Shown here piece by piece: positions 22,969 to 34,997 of a stretch of 64,000 nucleotides of DNA (the stretch's first letter is position 1; each line of letters starts with the position of its first letter). Location: contig NC_064043.1 in assembly GCF_932526225.1 (NCBI RefSeq), positions 16,182,085 to 16,246,084 of the forward strand, given 5' to 3'. This DNA is from Nematostella vectensis. Its lineage: Eukaryota > Cnidaria > Anthozoa > Actiniaria > Edwardsiidae. The notes beneath the pieces are model-generated. The model was not told the DNA's origin. It was given only the letters and a program-made list of their open reading frames with translations, and searched no databases. The position numbers and the translations under genes are program-made.

Positions 22969-24676
22969 GTCAAGCAAGCCAAAAAAAAAATATGGCATGT
23001 AGTCGTGGGTGGGGGTCTCCTTAGTTTACATGGCTGTTGTCACGCATCACAACGCCCCAGCGAAAGAACGATCTATCCATCACATTTATCTCTTTGAGAT
23101 CCTTTGTTTATATTGCCAGTTTGTTGGGAGAACGTGGCATCTCATCAACTAGTGAACACACTGCATCTTGAGGACTAGTGGTTAATCAAAGTCAAGCACT
23201 TCAATTTCCCATACAGTCGCCAACAATTCTTGTGACTGTACCCCAGCAGGCAAGGTCACCCCAGGTGGTGTACTGTATATTGGGGAACAAAGGGAATGGG
23301 TGGCCAATGAACCTTGTCGGTTGTTCATAGAGTATTTCTTGGGCTGGGAAGTTCTTACCCTTGGTAAGTAGCTTTTCCCCTATCATTAACACATAATCTA
23401 AACATCCTATCTCAAAGATCCCAGGTACCTTCGGAAAGCTAAAATCTTCAGGCTAAAAATAATAAACATAGGCTGAGCAAATACTCCAGTCCAAACCCAG
23501 TGAGAAAAAAAAGAGAACAAATCAATCGTTTGATTGCTTTGTTCACTGCAGTACCAGACCAGACATAATTTACAGATGAAGATGAAGAATGAAGATGAAG
23601 AAATGATTTTTATCATTGTAACTTAATAGATTATTTATTTTTTTCTATTATAATTATCGATGAGAGATATGCTTTAAGAAGAAATAAAAGCTCCGCAAAT
23701 ATAAGTTTTGTATCAATAGGGCACCCTTTTAAGGCCAATTGTACAGGCTTGGCATCTTGACGCGCGATGCCACAAATATAATTGAGTTAACTAGTATGCA
23801 AGTAAACTTTTGCCCTTGTGTGATTAGCGATTTTCAGATGAAGAAACATTATAGCTATAAGATAAAAAAAGAAAGAATGATAACAACAGTAGCATCCTTC
23901 CAAGCAGTTAAGGCAGAGCAATTCACCATTCGCAGTTTTTCATTTTTTTATATCTTCTCTCAATCAATTGATTGCTTTGTTCAGAGCAGAAAAAGACGAG
24001 ACATAATTTACAAAGGATCACCCATTTATTCTCTTATCTGATTCACAAGACACGAGAACATCAGATGAAAAAAAGATTATATAACTATAAAACTAAAACA
24101 GAACGAATGATAACAACAGTAACATCTTCTTCGTGGCGTGTGCTACCTTATAGGAAACAGAGAAGTCCCAAGTATCTGAGAAACCATCTGCGATGTTAGT
24201 TGAAAATGAAGAACAAGGACAGAAACGAAGTTAAAGAAAAACTTAAAAACATTTGAAAATCTTTTTGAATCTCAATTAGAAATATTTAAAGAATCAGACC
24301 GTGCGAACATAGTACCTAGTCCCACCCCTGATACTGATTCTTCAACTCACTTGCTTCTTCGTGGCGTGTGCTACCTAATAGCAAACAGAGAAGTCCCAAG
24401 TATCTGAGACTGATTTCTCGACTCTCACTTGCCTCTTCGTGGCGTGTCCTACTTTATAGCAAACAGGGAAGTCCAAAATATCAAGCGGTACTAGACCGCT
24501 TGTTGACGTTTCTGGTCGGGACTGGATACTCCCCCGGTTAAGGCTAAGCAGGACAATCAGATTGTGATGCCGAAATTTTTTGACCCGAGGGACCACATGC
24601 CTGCAAACTCTTTTATGGCATCCAAGGCAGAGCACCAGATAATACTAGATGGGTGGCCAGTCTTCAGCAATACCCA
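22969..24676 (+). repeat. Unit 11, class S
   Basis: 1708 bp, start type Ib, end type gamma. Hairpin from 23750. Copy of unit 8 at +5779 bp, with the shared CACGAGAACATCAG and GTACCTAG markers. It differs at TTTAAGAAGAAAT (unit 8 has TTTAAAAAGAAAT). Confidence 0.95.
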
Positions 24677-26384
24677 GTCAAGCAAGCCAAAAAAAAATAT
24701 GGCATGTAGTCGTGGGTGGGGGTCTCCTTAGTTTACATGGCTGTTGTCACGCATTACAACGCCACAGCGAAAGAACGATCTATCCATCACATTTATCTCT
24801 TTGAGATCCTTTGTTTATATTGCCAGTTTGTTGGGAGAACGTGGCATCTCATCAACTAGTGAACACACTGCATCTTGAGGACTAGTGGTTAATCAAAGTC
24901 AAGCACTTCAATTTCCCATACAGTCGCCAACAATTCTTGTGACTGTACCCCAGCAGGCAAGGTCACCCCAGGTGGTGTACTGTATATTGGGGAACAAGGA
25001 GAATGGGCGGCCCCTGAACCCTGTCGGTTGTTCATAGAGTATTTCTTGGGCTGGGAAGTTCTTACCCTTGGTAAGTAGCTTTTCCCCTATCATTAACACA
25101 TAATCTAAACATCCTATCTCAAAGATCCCAGGTACATTCGGAAAGCTAAAATCTTCAGGCTAAAAATAATAAACATAGGCTGAGCAAATACTCCAGTCCA
25201 AACCCAGTGAGAAAAAAAAAAGAGAACAAATCACTCGTTTGATTGCTTTGTTCACTGCAGTACCAGACCAGACATAATTTACAGATGAAGATGAAGAATG
25301 AAGATGAAGAAATGATTTTTATCATTGTAACTTAATAGATTCTTTATTTTTTCTATTATAATTATCGATGAGAGATATGCTTTAAGAAGAAATAAAAGCT
25401 CGGCAAATATAAGTTTTGTATCAATAGGGCACCCTTTTAAGGCCTATTGTACAGGCTTGGCATCTTGACGCGCGATGCCACAAATATAATTGAGTTAACT
25501 AGTATGCAAGTAAACTTTTGCCCTTGTGTGATTAGCGATTTTCAGATGAAGAAACATTATAGCTATAAGATAAAAAAAGAAAGAATGATAACAACAGTAG
25601 CATCCTTCCAAGCAGTTAAGGCAGAGCAATTCACCATTCGCAGATTTTCATTTTTTTATATCTTCTCTCAATCAATTGATTGCTTTGTTTAGAGCAGAAA
25701 AAGACGAGACATAATTTACAAAGGACCACCCATTTATTCTCTTATCTGATTCACAAGACACGAGAAGATCAGATGAAAAAAAGATTATATCACTATAAAA
25801 CTAAAACAGAACGAATGATAACAACAGTAACATCTTCTTCGTGGCGTGTGCTACCTTATAGGAAACAGAGAAGTCCCAAGTATCTGAGAAACCATCTGCG
25901 ATGTTAGTTGAAAATGAAGAACAAGGACAGAAACGAAGTTAAAGAAAAACTTAAAAACATTTGAAAATCTTTTTGAATCTCAATTAGAAATATTTAAAGA
26001 ATCAGACCGTGCGCACATAGGACCCAGTCCCACCCCTGAAACTGATTTTTCAACTCACTTGCTTCTTCGTGGCGTGTGCTACCTAATAGCAAACAGAGAA
26101 GTCCCAAGTATCTGAGACTGATTTCTCGACTCTCACTTGACTCTTCGTGGCGTGTCCTACTTTATAGCAAACAGAGAAGTCCAAAATATCAAGCGGTACT
26201 AGACCGCTTGTTGACGTTTCTGGTCGGGACTGGATACTCCCCCGGTTAAGGCTAAGCAGGACAATCAGATTGTGATGCCGAAATTTTTTGACCCGAGGGA
26301 CCACATGCCTGCAAACTCTTTTATGGCATCCAAGGCAGAGCACCAAATAATACTAGATGGGTGGCCAGTCTTCAGCAATACCCA
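24677..26384 (+). repeat. Unit 12, class S
   Basis: 1708 bp, start type Ia, end type alpha. Hairpin from 25458. Copy of unit 9 at +5779/5778 bp, sharing AGATTCTTTATT and differing mainly in A-run length. Confidence 0.95.
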
Positions 26385-28744
26385 GTCAAGCAAGCCAAAA
26401 AAAGAAAATATTGCATGTAGTCGTGGGTGGGGGTCTCCTTAGTTTACATGGCTGTAGTCACGCATTACAACGCCCCAGCGAAAGAACGATCTATCCATCA
26501 AGTTTATCTCTTTGAGATCCTTTGTTTATATTGCCAGTTTGTTGGGAGAACGTGGCATCTCGTCAACTAGTGTACACACTGCATCTTGAGGACTAGTGGT
26601 TAATCAAAGTCAAGCACTTCAATTTCCCATACAGTCGCCAACAATTCTTGTGACTGTACCCCAGCAGGCAAGGTCACCCCAGGTGGTGTACTGTATATTG
26701 GGGAACAAAGGGAATGGGTGGCCAATGAACCCTGTCGGTTGTTCATAGAGTATTTCTTGGGCTGGGAAGTTCTTACCCTTGGTAAGTAGCTTTTCCCCTA
26801 TCATTAACACATAATCTAAACATCCTATCTCAAAGATCCCAGGTACATTCGGAAAGCTAAAATCTTCAGGCTAAAAATAATAAACATAGGCTGAGCAAAT
26901 ACTCCAGTCCAAACCCAGTGAGAAAAAAAAAAGAGAACAAATCACTCGTTTGATTGCTTTGTTCACTGCAGTACCAGACCAGACATAATTTACAGATGAA
27001 GATGAAGAATGAAGATGAAGAAATGATTTTTATCATTGTAACTTAATAGATTTTTTTTTCTATTATAATTATCGATGAGAGATATGCTTTAAGAAGAAAT
27101 AAAAGCTCCGCAAATATAAGTTTTGTATCAATAGGGCACCCTTTTAAGGCCTATTGTACAGGCTTGGCATCTTGACGCGCGATGCCACAAATATAATTGA
27201 GTTAACTAGTATGCAAGTAAACTTTTCCCCTTGTGTGATTAGCGATTTTCAGATGAAGAAACATTATAACTATAACATTAAAAAAGAAAGAATGATAACA
27301 GTAGCATCCTTCCAAGCAGTTAAGGCAGAGCAATTCACCATTCGCAGTTTTTCATTTTTTCATTTTTCGGCCCCTGAACCCTGTCGGTTGTTCATAGAGT
27401 ATTTCTTGGGCTGGGAAGTTCTTACCCTTGGTAAGTAGCTTTTCCCCTATCATTAATACATAATCTAAACATCCTATCTCAAAGATCCCAGGTACCTTCG
27501 GAAAGCTAAAATCTTCAGGCTAAAAATAATAAACATAGGATGAACAAATACTCCAGTCCAAACCGAGTGAGAAAAAAAAGAGAACAAATCAATCGTTTGA
27601 TTGCTTTGTTCACTGCAGTACCAGACCAGACATAATTTACAGATGAAGATGAAGAATGAAGGTGAAGAAATGATTTTTATCATTGTAACTTAATAGATTA
27701 TTTATTTTTTTCTATTATAATTATCGATGAGAGATATGCTTTAAGAAGAAATAAAAGCTCGGCAAATATAAGTTTTGTATCAATAGGGCACCCTTTTAAG
27801 GCCTATTGTACAGGCTTGGCATCTTGACGCGCGATGCCACAAATATAATTGAGTTAACTAGTATGCAAGTAAACTTTTGCCCTTGTGTGATTAGCGATTT
27901 TCAGATGAAGAAACATTATAGCTATAAGATAAAAAAAGAAAGAATGATAACAACAGTAGCATCCTTCCAAGCAGTTAAGGCAGAGCAATTCACCATTCGC
28001 AGATTTTCATTTTTTTTATATCTTCTCTCAATCAATTGATTGCTTTGTTCAGAGCAGAAAAAGACGAGACATAATTTACGAAGGATCACCCATTTATTCT
28101 CTTATCTGATTCACAAGACACGAGAAGATCAGATGAAAAAAAGATTATATCACTATAAAACTAAAACAGAACGAATGATAACAACAGTAACATCTTCTTC
28201 GTGGCGTGTGCTACCTTATAGGAAACAGAGAAGTCCCAAGTATCTGAGAAACCATCTGCGATGTTAGTTGAAAATGAAGAACAAGGACAGAAACGAAGTT
28301 AAAGAAAAACTTAAAAACATTTGAAAATCTTTTTGAATCTCAATTAGAAATATTTAAAGAATCAGACCGTGCGAACATAGGACCCAGTCCCACCCCTGAA
28401 ACTGATTCTTCAACTCACTTGCTTCTTCGTGGCGTGTGCTACCTAATAGCAAACAGAGAAGTCCCAAGTATCTGAGACTGATTTCTCGACTCTCACTTGC
28501 CTCTTCGTGGCGTGTCCTACTTTATAGCAAACAGGGAAGTCCAAAATATCAAGCGGTACTAGACCGCTTGTTGACGTTTCTGGTCGGGACTGGATACTCC
28601 CCCGGTTAAGGCTAAGCAGGACAATCAGATTGTGATGCCGAAATTTTTTGACCCGAGGGACCACATGCCTGCAAACTCTTTTATGGCATCCAAGGCAGAG
28701 CACCAGATAATACTAGATGGGTGGCCAGTCTTCAGCAATACCCA
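26385..28744 (+). repeat. Unit 13, class M
   Basis: 2360 bp, start type II with GGCTGTAGTCACG, end type gamma. The junction is at 27368 and hairpins start at 27165 and 27817. The last segment has the GAAGGTGAAG and AACCGAGTGAG markers shared with units 4, 6, 22 and 28. Confidence 0.95.
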
Positions 28745-31107
28745 GTCAAGCAAGCCAAAAAAAGAAAATATTGCATGTAGTCGTGGGTGGGGGTCTCCTT
28801 AGTTTACATGGCTGTTGTCACGCATTACAACGCCCCAGCGAAAGAACGATCTATCCATCAAGTTTATCTCTTTGAGATCCTTTGTTTATATTGCCAGTTT
28901 GTTGGGAGAACGTGGCATCTCGTCAACTAGTGTACACACTGCATCTTGAGGACTAGTGGTTAATCAAAGTCAAGCACTTCAATTCCCCATACAGTCGCCA
29001 ACAATTCTTGTGACTGTACCCCAGCAGGCAAGGTCACCCCAGGTGGTGTACTGTATATTGGGGAACAAAGGGAATGGGTGGCCAATGAACCCTGTCGGTT
29101 GTTCATAGAGTATTTCTTGGGCTGGGAAGTTCTTACCCTTGGTAAGTAGCTTTTCCCCTATCATTAACACATAATCTAAACATCCTATCTCAAAGATCCC
29201 AGGTACATTCGGAAAGCTAAAATCTTCAGGCTAAAAATAATAAACATAGGCTGAGCAAATACTCCAGTCCAAACCCAGTGAGACAAAAAAGAGAACAAAT
29301 CAATCGTTTGATTGCTTTGTTCACTGCAGTACCAGACCAGACATAATTTACAGATGAAGATGAAGAATGAAGATGAAGAAATGATTTTTATCATTGTAAC
29401 TTAATAGATTATTTATTTTTTTCTATTATAATTATCGATGAGAGATATGCTTTAAGAAGAAATAAAAGCTCCGCAAATATAAGTTTTGTATCAATAGGGC
29501 ACCCTTTTAAGGCCTATTGTACAGGCTTGGCATCTTGACGCGCGATGCCACAAATATAATTGAGTTAACTAGTATGCAAGTAAACTTTTCCCCTTGTGTG
29601 ATTAGCGATTTTCAGATGAAGAAACATTATAACTATAACATTAAAAAAGAAAGAATTATAACAGTAGCATCCTTCCAAGCAGTTAAGGCAGAGCAATTCA
29701 CCATTCGCAGTTTTTCATTTTTTCATTTTTCGGCCCCTGAACCCTGTCGGTTGTTCATAGAGTATTTCTTGGGCTGGGAAGTTCTTACCCTTGGTAAGTA
29801 GCTTTTCCCCTATCATTAACACATAATCTAAACATCCTATCTCAAAGATCCCAGGTACCTTCGGAAAGCTAAAATCTTCAGGCTAAAAATAACAAACATA
29901 GGCTGAGCAAATACTCCAGTCCAAACCCAGTGAGACAAAAAAGAGAACAAATCAATCGTTTGATTGCTTTGTTCACTGCAGTACCAGACCAGACATAATT
30001 TACAGATGAAGATGAAGAATGAAGATGAAGAAATGATTTTTATCATTGTAACTTAATAGATTATTTATTTTTTTCTATTATAATTATCGATGAGAGATAT
30101 GCTTTAAGAAGAAATAAAAGCTCGGCAAATATAAGTTTTGTATCAATAGGGCACCCTTTTAAGGCCTATTGTACAGGCTTGGCATCTTGACGCGCGATGC
30201 CACAAATATAATTGAGTTAACTAGTATGCAAGTAAACTTTTGCCCTTGTGTGATTAGCGATTTTCAGATGAAGAAACATTATAGCTATAAGATAAAAAAA
30301 GAAAGAATGATAACAACAGTAGCATCCTTCCAAGCAGTTAAGGCAGAGCAATTCACCATTCGCAGATTTTCATTTTTTTTATATCTTCTCTCAATCAATT
30401 GATTGCTTTGTTCAGAGCAGAAAAAGACGAGACATAATTTACGAAGGATCACCCATTTATTCTCTTATCTGATTCACAAGACACGAGAAGATCAGATGAA
30501 AAAAAGATTATATCACTATAAAACTAAAACAGAACGAATGATAACAACAGTAACATCTTCTTCGTGGCGTGTGCTACCTTATAGGAAACAGAGAAGTCCC
30601 AAGTATCTGAGAAACCATCTGCGATGTTAGTTGAAAATGAAGAACAAGGACAGAAACGAAGTTAAAGAAAAACTTAAAAACATTTGAAAATCTTTTTGAA
30701 TCTCAATTAGAAATATTTAAAGAATCAGACCGTGCGCACATAGGACCCAGTCCCACCCCTGAAACTGATTTTTCAACTCACTTGCTTCTTCGTGGCGTGT
30801 GCTACCTAATAGCAAACAGAGAAGTCCCAAGTATCTGAGACTGATTTCTCGACTCTCACTTGCCTCTTCGTGGCGTGTCCTACTTTATAGCAAACAGAGA
30901 AGTCCAAAATATCAAGCGGTACTAGACCGCTTGTTGACGTTTCTGGTCGGGACTGGATACTCCCCCGGTTAAGGCTAAGCAGGACAATCAGATTGTGATG
31001 CCGAAATTTTTTGACCCGAGGGACCACATGCCTGCAAACTCTTTTATGGCATCCAAGGCAGAGCACCAGATAATACTAGATGGGTGGCCAGTCTTCAGCA
31101 ATACCCA
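28745..31107 (+). repeat. Unit 14, class M
   Basis: 2363 bp, start type II with ATTCCCCAT, end type delta. The junction is at 29731 and hairpins start at 29528 and 30180. Both segments carry GTGAGACAAAAAAG, an A-to-C change in the A-run that recurs only in units 17 and 24. Confidence 0.95.
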
Positions 31108-31790
31108 GTCAAGCAAGCCAAAAAAAGAAAATATTGCATGTAGTCGTGGGTGGGGGTCTCCTTAGTTTACATGGCTGTTGTCACGCATTACAACGCCCCA
31201 GCGAAAGAACGATCTATCCATCAAGTTTATCTCTTTGAGATCCTTTGTTTATATTGCCAGTTTGTTGGGAGAACGTGGCATCTCGTCAACTAGTGTACAC
31301 ACTGCATCTTGAGGACTAGTGGTTAATCAAAGTCAAGCACTTCAATTTCCCATACAGTCGCCAACAATTCTTGTGACTGTACCCCAGCAGGCAAGGTCAC
31401 CCCAGGTGGTGTACTGTATATTGGGGAACAAAGGGAATGGGTGGCCAATGAACCCTGTCGGTTGTTCATAGAGTATTTCTTGGGCTGGGAAGTTCTTACC
31501 CTTGGTAAGTAGCTTTTCCCCTATCATTAACACATAATCTAAACATCCTATCTCAAAGATCCCAGGTACCTTCGGAAAGCTAAAATCTTCAGGCTAAAAA
31601 TAATAAACATAGGCTGAGCAAATACTCCAGTCCAAACCCAGTGAGAAAAAAAAGAGAACAAATCACTCGTTTGATTGCTTTGTTCACTGCAGTACCAGAC
31701 CAGACATAATTTACAGATGAAGATGAAGAATGAAGATGAAGAAATGATTTTTATCATTGTAACTTGATAGATTATTTTTTTTTCTATTAT

Positions 31791-32261
31791 AATTATCAAT
31801 AAGAGAATTGTTTAAAGAAGAAATAAAAGCTCGACAAATATAAGTTTTGTATAAATAGGGCACCCTTTTAAGGCTAATGTACAGGCTTGGCATCTTGACG
31901 CGCGATGCCACAAATATAATTGAGTTAACAAGTATGCAAGTAAATTTTGCCCTTGTGTGATTAGGATTTTCAGATGAAGAAACATTATAACTATAACATT
32001 AAAAAAGAAAGAACGATAACAACAGTAGCATCCTTCCAAGCAGTTAAGGCAGAGCAATTCACCATTCGCAGTTTTTAATTTTTTTTTTATATCTTCTCTC
32101 AATCGTTTGATTGCTTTCTTCAGAGCAGAAACAGACGAGACATAATTTACAAAGGATCACCCATTTATTCTCTTATCTGATTCACAAGACACGAGATGAT
32201 CAGATAAAAAAAAGATTTTTCTTATTAAAACTTAATAGATTATTTAATTTTTTCTATTATA
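31791..32261 (+). repeat. 470-bp internal duplication of V unit 15
   Basis: The segment from AATTATCAATAAGAG (31791) is repeated from AATTATTGATGAAAG (32262), with substitutions and small indels. TTGATTGCTTT recurs at 31671, 32107 and 32576, so the V unit shows about 2.5 periods of an older 0.44-0.47-kb repeat. The basic monomer keeps the same motif only twice (564 and 1001 in unit 1). Confidence 0.9.
31850..31857 (+). promoter_or_regulatory. Exact TATA box, V unit 15, first module
   Basis: TATAAATAGGG, a full match to TATAWAWR, 38 bp upstream of the TGGCATC/GATGCCA hairpin. Transcription would be expected to start about 25-30 bp downstream, just before or within the hairpin. Confidence 0.55.
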
Positions 32262-32306
32262 ATTATTGATGAAAGAATTGCTTTAAAAGGAAATAAAAGC
32301 TCGGCA

Positions 32307-32327
32307 TATATAAGCCTTGTATAAATA
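32307..32327 (+). promoter_or_regulatory. Double TATA element, V unit 15, second module
   Basis: TATATAAG at 32307-32314 is followed by TATAAATA at 32320-32327. The downstream hairpin has a one-base change (GATTCCA). Confidence 0.55.
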
Positions 32328-33287
32328 GGGCACCCTTTTAAGGCCAATGCACAGGCTTGGCATCTTGACGCGCGATTCCACAAATATAATTGAGTTAACT
32401 AGTATGCAAGTAAACTTTTGCCCTTGTGTGATTAGCGATTTTCAGATGAAGAAACATTATAACTATAACATTAAAAAAGAAAGAATGATAACAACGGTAA
32501 CATCCTTCCAAGCAGTTAAGGCAGGGTAATTCACCATTCGCAGTTTTTTATTTTTTTATATCTTTTTTCAATCGTTTGATTGCTTTGTTATAGAGCAGAA
32601 ACAGACGAGACATAATTTACAAAGGATCACCCATTTATTGTCTCTTATCTGATTCTCAAGACACGAGAAGATCAGATGAAAAAAAGATTATATAACTATA
32701 AAATTAAAACAGAACGAATGATAACAATAGTAACATCTTCTTCGTGGCGTGTGCTACCTTATAGGAAACAGAGAAGTCCCAAGTATCTGAGAAACCATCT
32801 GCGATGTTAGTTGAAAATGAAGAACAAGGACAGAAACGAAGTTAAAGAAAAACTTAAAAACATTTGAAAATCTTTTTGAATCTCAATTAGAAATATTTAA
32901 AGAATCAGACCGTGCGCACATAGGACCCAGTCCCACCCCTGAAACTGATTTTTCAACTCACTTGCTTCTTCGTGGCGTGTGCTACCTAATAGCAAACAGA
33001 GAAGTCCCAAGTATCTGAGACTGATTTCTCGACTCTCACTTGCCTCTTCGTGGCGTGTCCTACTTTATAGCAAACAGAGAAGTCCAAAATATCAAGCGGT
33101 ACTAGACCGCTTGTTGACGTTTCTGGTCGGGACTGGATACTCCCCCGGTTAAGGCTAAGCAGGACAATCAGATTGTGATGCCGAAATTTTTTGACCCGAT
33201 GGACCACATGCCTGCAAACTCTTTTATGGCATCCAAGGCAGAGCACCAGATAATACTAGATGGGTGGCCAGTCTTCAGCAATACCCA

Positions 33288-34997
33288 GTCAAGCAAGCCA
33301 AAAAAAGAAAATATGGCATGTAGTCGTGGGTGGGGGTCTCCTTAGTTTACATGGCTGTTGTCACGCATTACAACGCCCCAGCGAAAGAACGATCTATCCG
33401 TCACGTTTATCTCTTTACGATCCTTTGTTTATATTGCCAGTTTGTTGGGAGAACGTGGCATCTCCTCAACTAGTGAACACACTGCATCTCGAGGACTAGT
33501 GGTTAATCAAAGTCAAGCACTTCAATTTCCATACAGTCGCCAACAATTCTTGTGACTGTCCCCCAGCAGGCAAGGTCACCCAAGGTGGTGTACTGTATAT
33601 TGGGGAACAAGGGGAATGGGTGTCCCCTGAACCCTGTCGGTTGTTCATAGAGTATTTCTTGGGCTGGGAAATTCTTACCCTTGGTAAGTAGCTTTTCCCC
33701 TATCATTAACACATAATCTAAACATCCTATCTCAAAGATCCCAGGTACCTTCGGAAAGCTAAAATCTTAAGGCTTAAATAATAAACATAGGCTGAGCAAA
33801 TACTCCAGTCCAAACCCAGTGAGAAAAAAAAAAAGAGAACAAATCACTCGTTTGATTGCTTTGTTCACTGCAGTACCAGACCAGACATAATTTACAGATG
33901 AAGATGAAGAATGAAGATGAAGAAATGATTTTTATCATTGTAACTTAATAGATTATTTATTTTTTCTATTATAATTATCGATGAGAGATATGCTTTAAGA
34001 AGAAATAAAAGCTCGGCAAATATAAGTTTTGTATCAATAGGGCACCCTTTTAAGGCCTATTGTACAGGCTTGGCATCTTGACGCGCGATGCCACAAATAT
34101 AATTGAGTTAACTAGTATGCAAGTAAACTTTTGCCCTTGTGTGATTAGCGATTTTCAGATGAAGAAACATTATAGCTATAAGATAAAAAAAGAAAGAATG
34201 ATAACAACAGTAGCATCCTTCCAAGCAGTTAAGGCAGAGCAATTCACCATTCGCAGATTTTCATTTTGTTATATCTTCTCTCAATCAATTGATTGCTTTG
34301 TTTAGAGCAGAAAAAGACGAGACATAATTTACAAAGGACCACCCATTTATTCTCTTATCTGATTCACAAGACACGAGAAGATCAGATGAAAAAAAGATTA
34401 TATCACTATAAAACTAAAACAGAACGAATGATAACAACAGTAACATCTTCTTCGTGGCGTGTGCTACCTTATAGGAAACAGAGAAGTCCCAAGTATCTGA
34501 GAAACCATCTGCGATGTTAGTTGAAAATGAAGAACAAGGACAGAAACGAAGTTAAAGAAAAACTTAAAAACATTTGAAAATCTTTTTGAATCTCAATTAG
34601 AAATATTTAAAGAATCAGACCGTGCGCACATAGGACCCAGTCCCACCCCTGAAACTGATTTTTCAACTCACTTGCTTCTTCGTGGCGTGTGCTACCTAAT
34701 AGCAAACAGAGAAGTCCCAAGTATCTGAGACTGATTTCTCGACTCTCACTTGACTCTTCGTGGCGTGTCCTACTTTATAGCAAACAGAGAAGTCCAAAAT
34801 ATCAAGCGGTACTAGACCGCTTGTTGACGTTTCTGGTCGGGACTGGATACTCCCCCGGTTAAGGCTAAGCAGGACAATCAGATTGTGATGCCGAAATTTT
34901 TTGACCCGAGGGACCACATGCCTGCAAACTCTTTTATGGCATCCAAGGCAGAGCACCAAATAATACTAGATGGGTGGCCAGTCTTCAGCAATACCCA
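33288..34997 (+). repeat. Unit 16, class S, start type III
   Basis: 1710 bp, start type III, end type alpha. Hairpin from 34071. Type III has many private changes: CCGTCACGTTTATC, CTTTACGATCC, CTCCTCAACTAG, CATCTCGAGG, CAATTTCCATAC (one C fewer) and GGTGTCCCCTG. It always directly follows a V unit. Confidence 0.95.

Larger units (their letters stand above)
15870..26885 (+). repeat. 5779-bp higher-order tandem duplication
   Basis: Sequence from about 15.87 to 21.10 kb is repeated at about 21.65 to 26.88 kb, with an offset of 5779 (5778 after an A-run change). Shared rare variants are CACGAGAACATCAG, GTACCTAG, AAGGCCAATTG, AGATTCTTTATT and GGCTGTAGTC. It overlaps the 5374-bp duplication, so part of unit 7 took part in both events. 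Confidence 0.9.
31108..33287 (+). repeat. Unit 15, class V (exact TATA boxes)
   Basis: 2180 bp, start type II, end type delta with GACCCGATGG after the Sm-like site. It has no 652-bp junction. Instead an internal 470-bp duplication (31791-32261 and its following partner) gives two TATA/hairpin modules (hairpins from 31888 and 32358). Both have TATAAATA instead of TATCAATA. The two copies are clearly more diverged from each other than ordinary units are, implying an older duplication. Confidence 0.95.
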
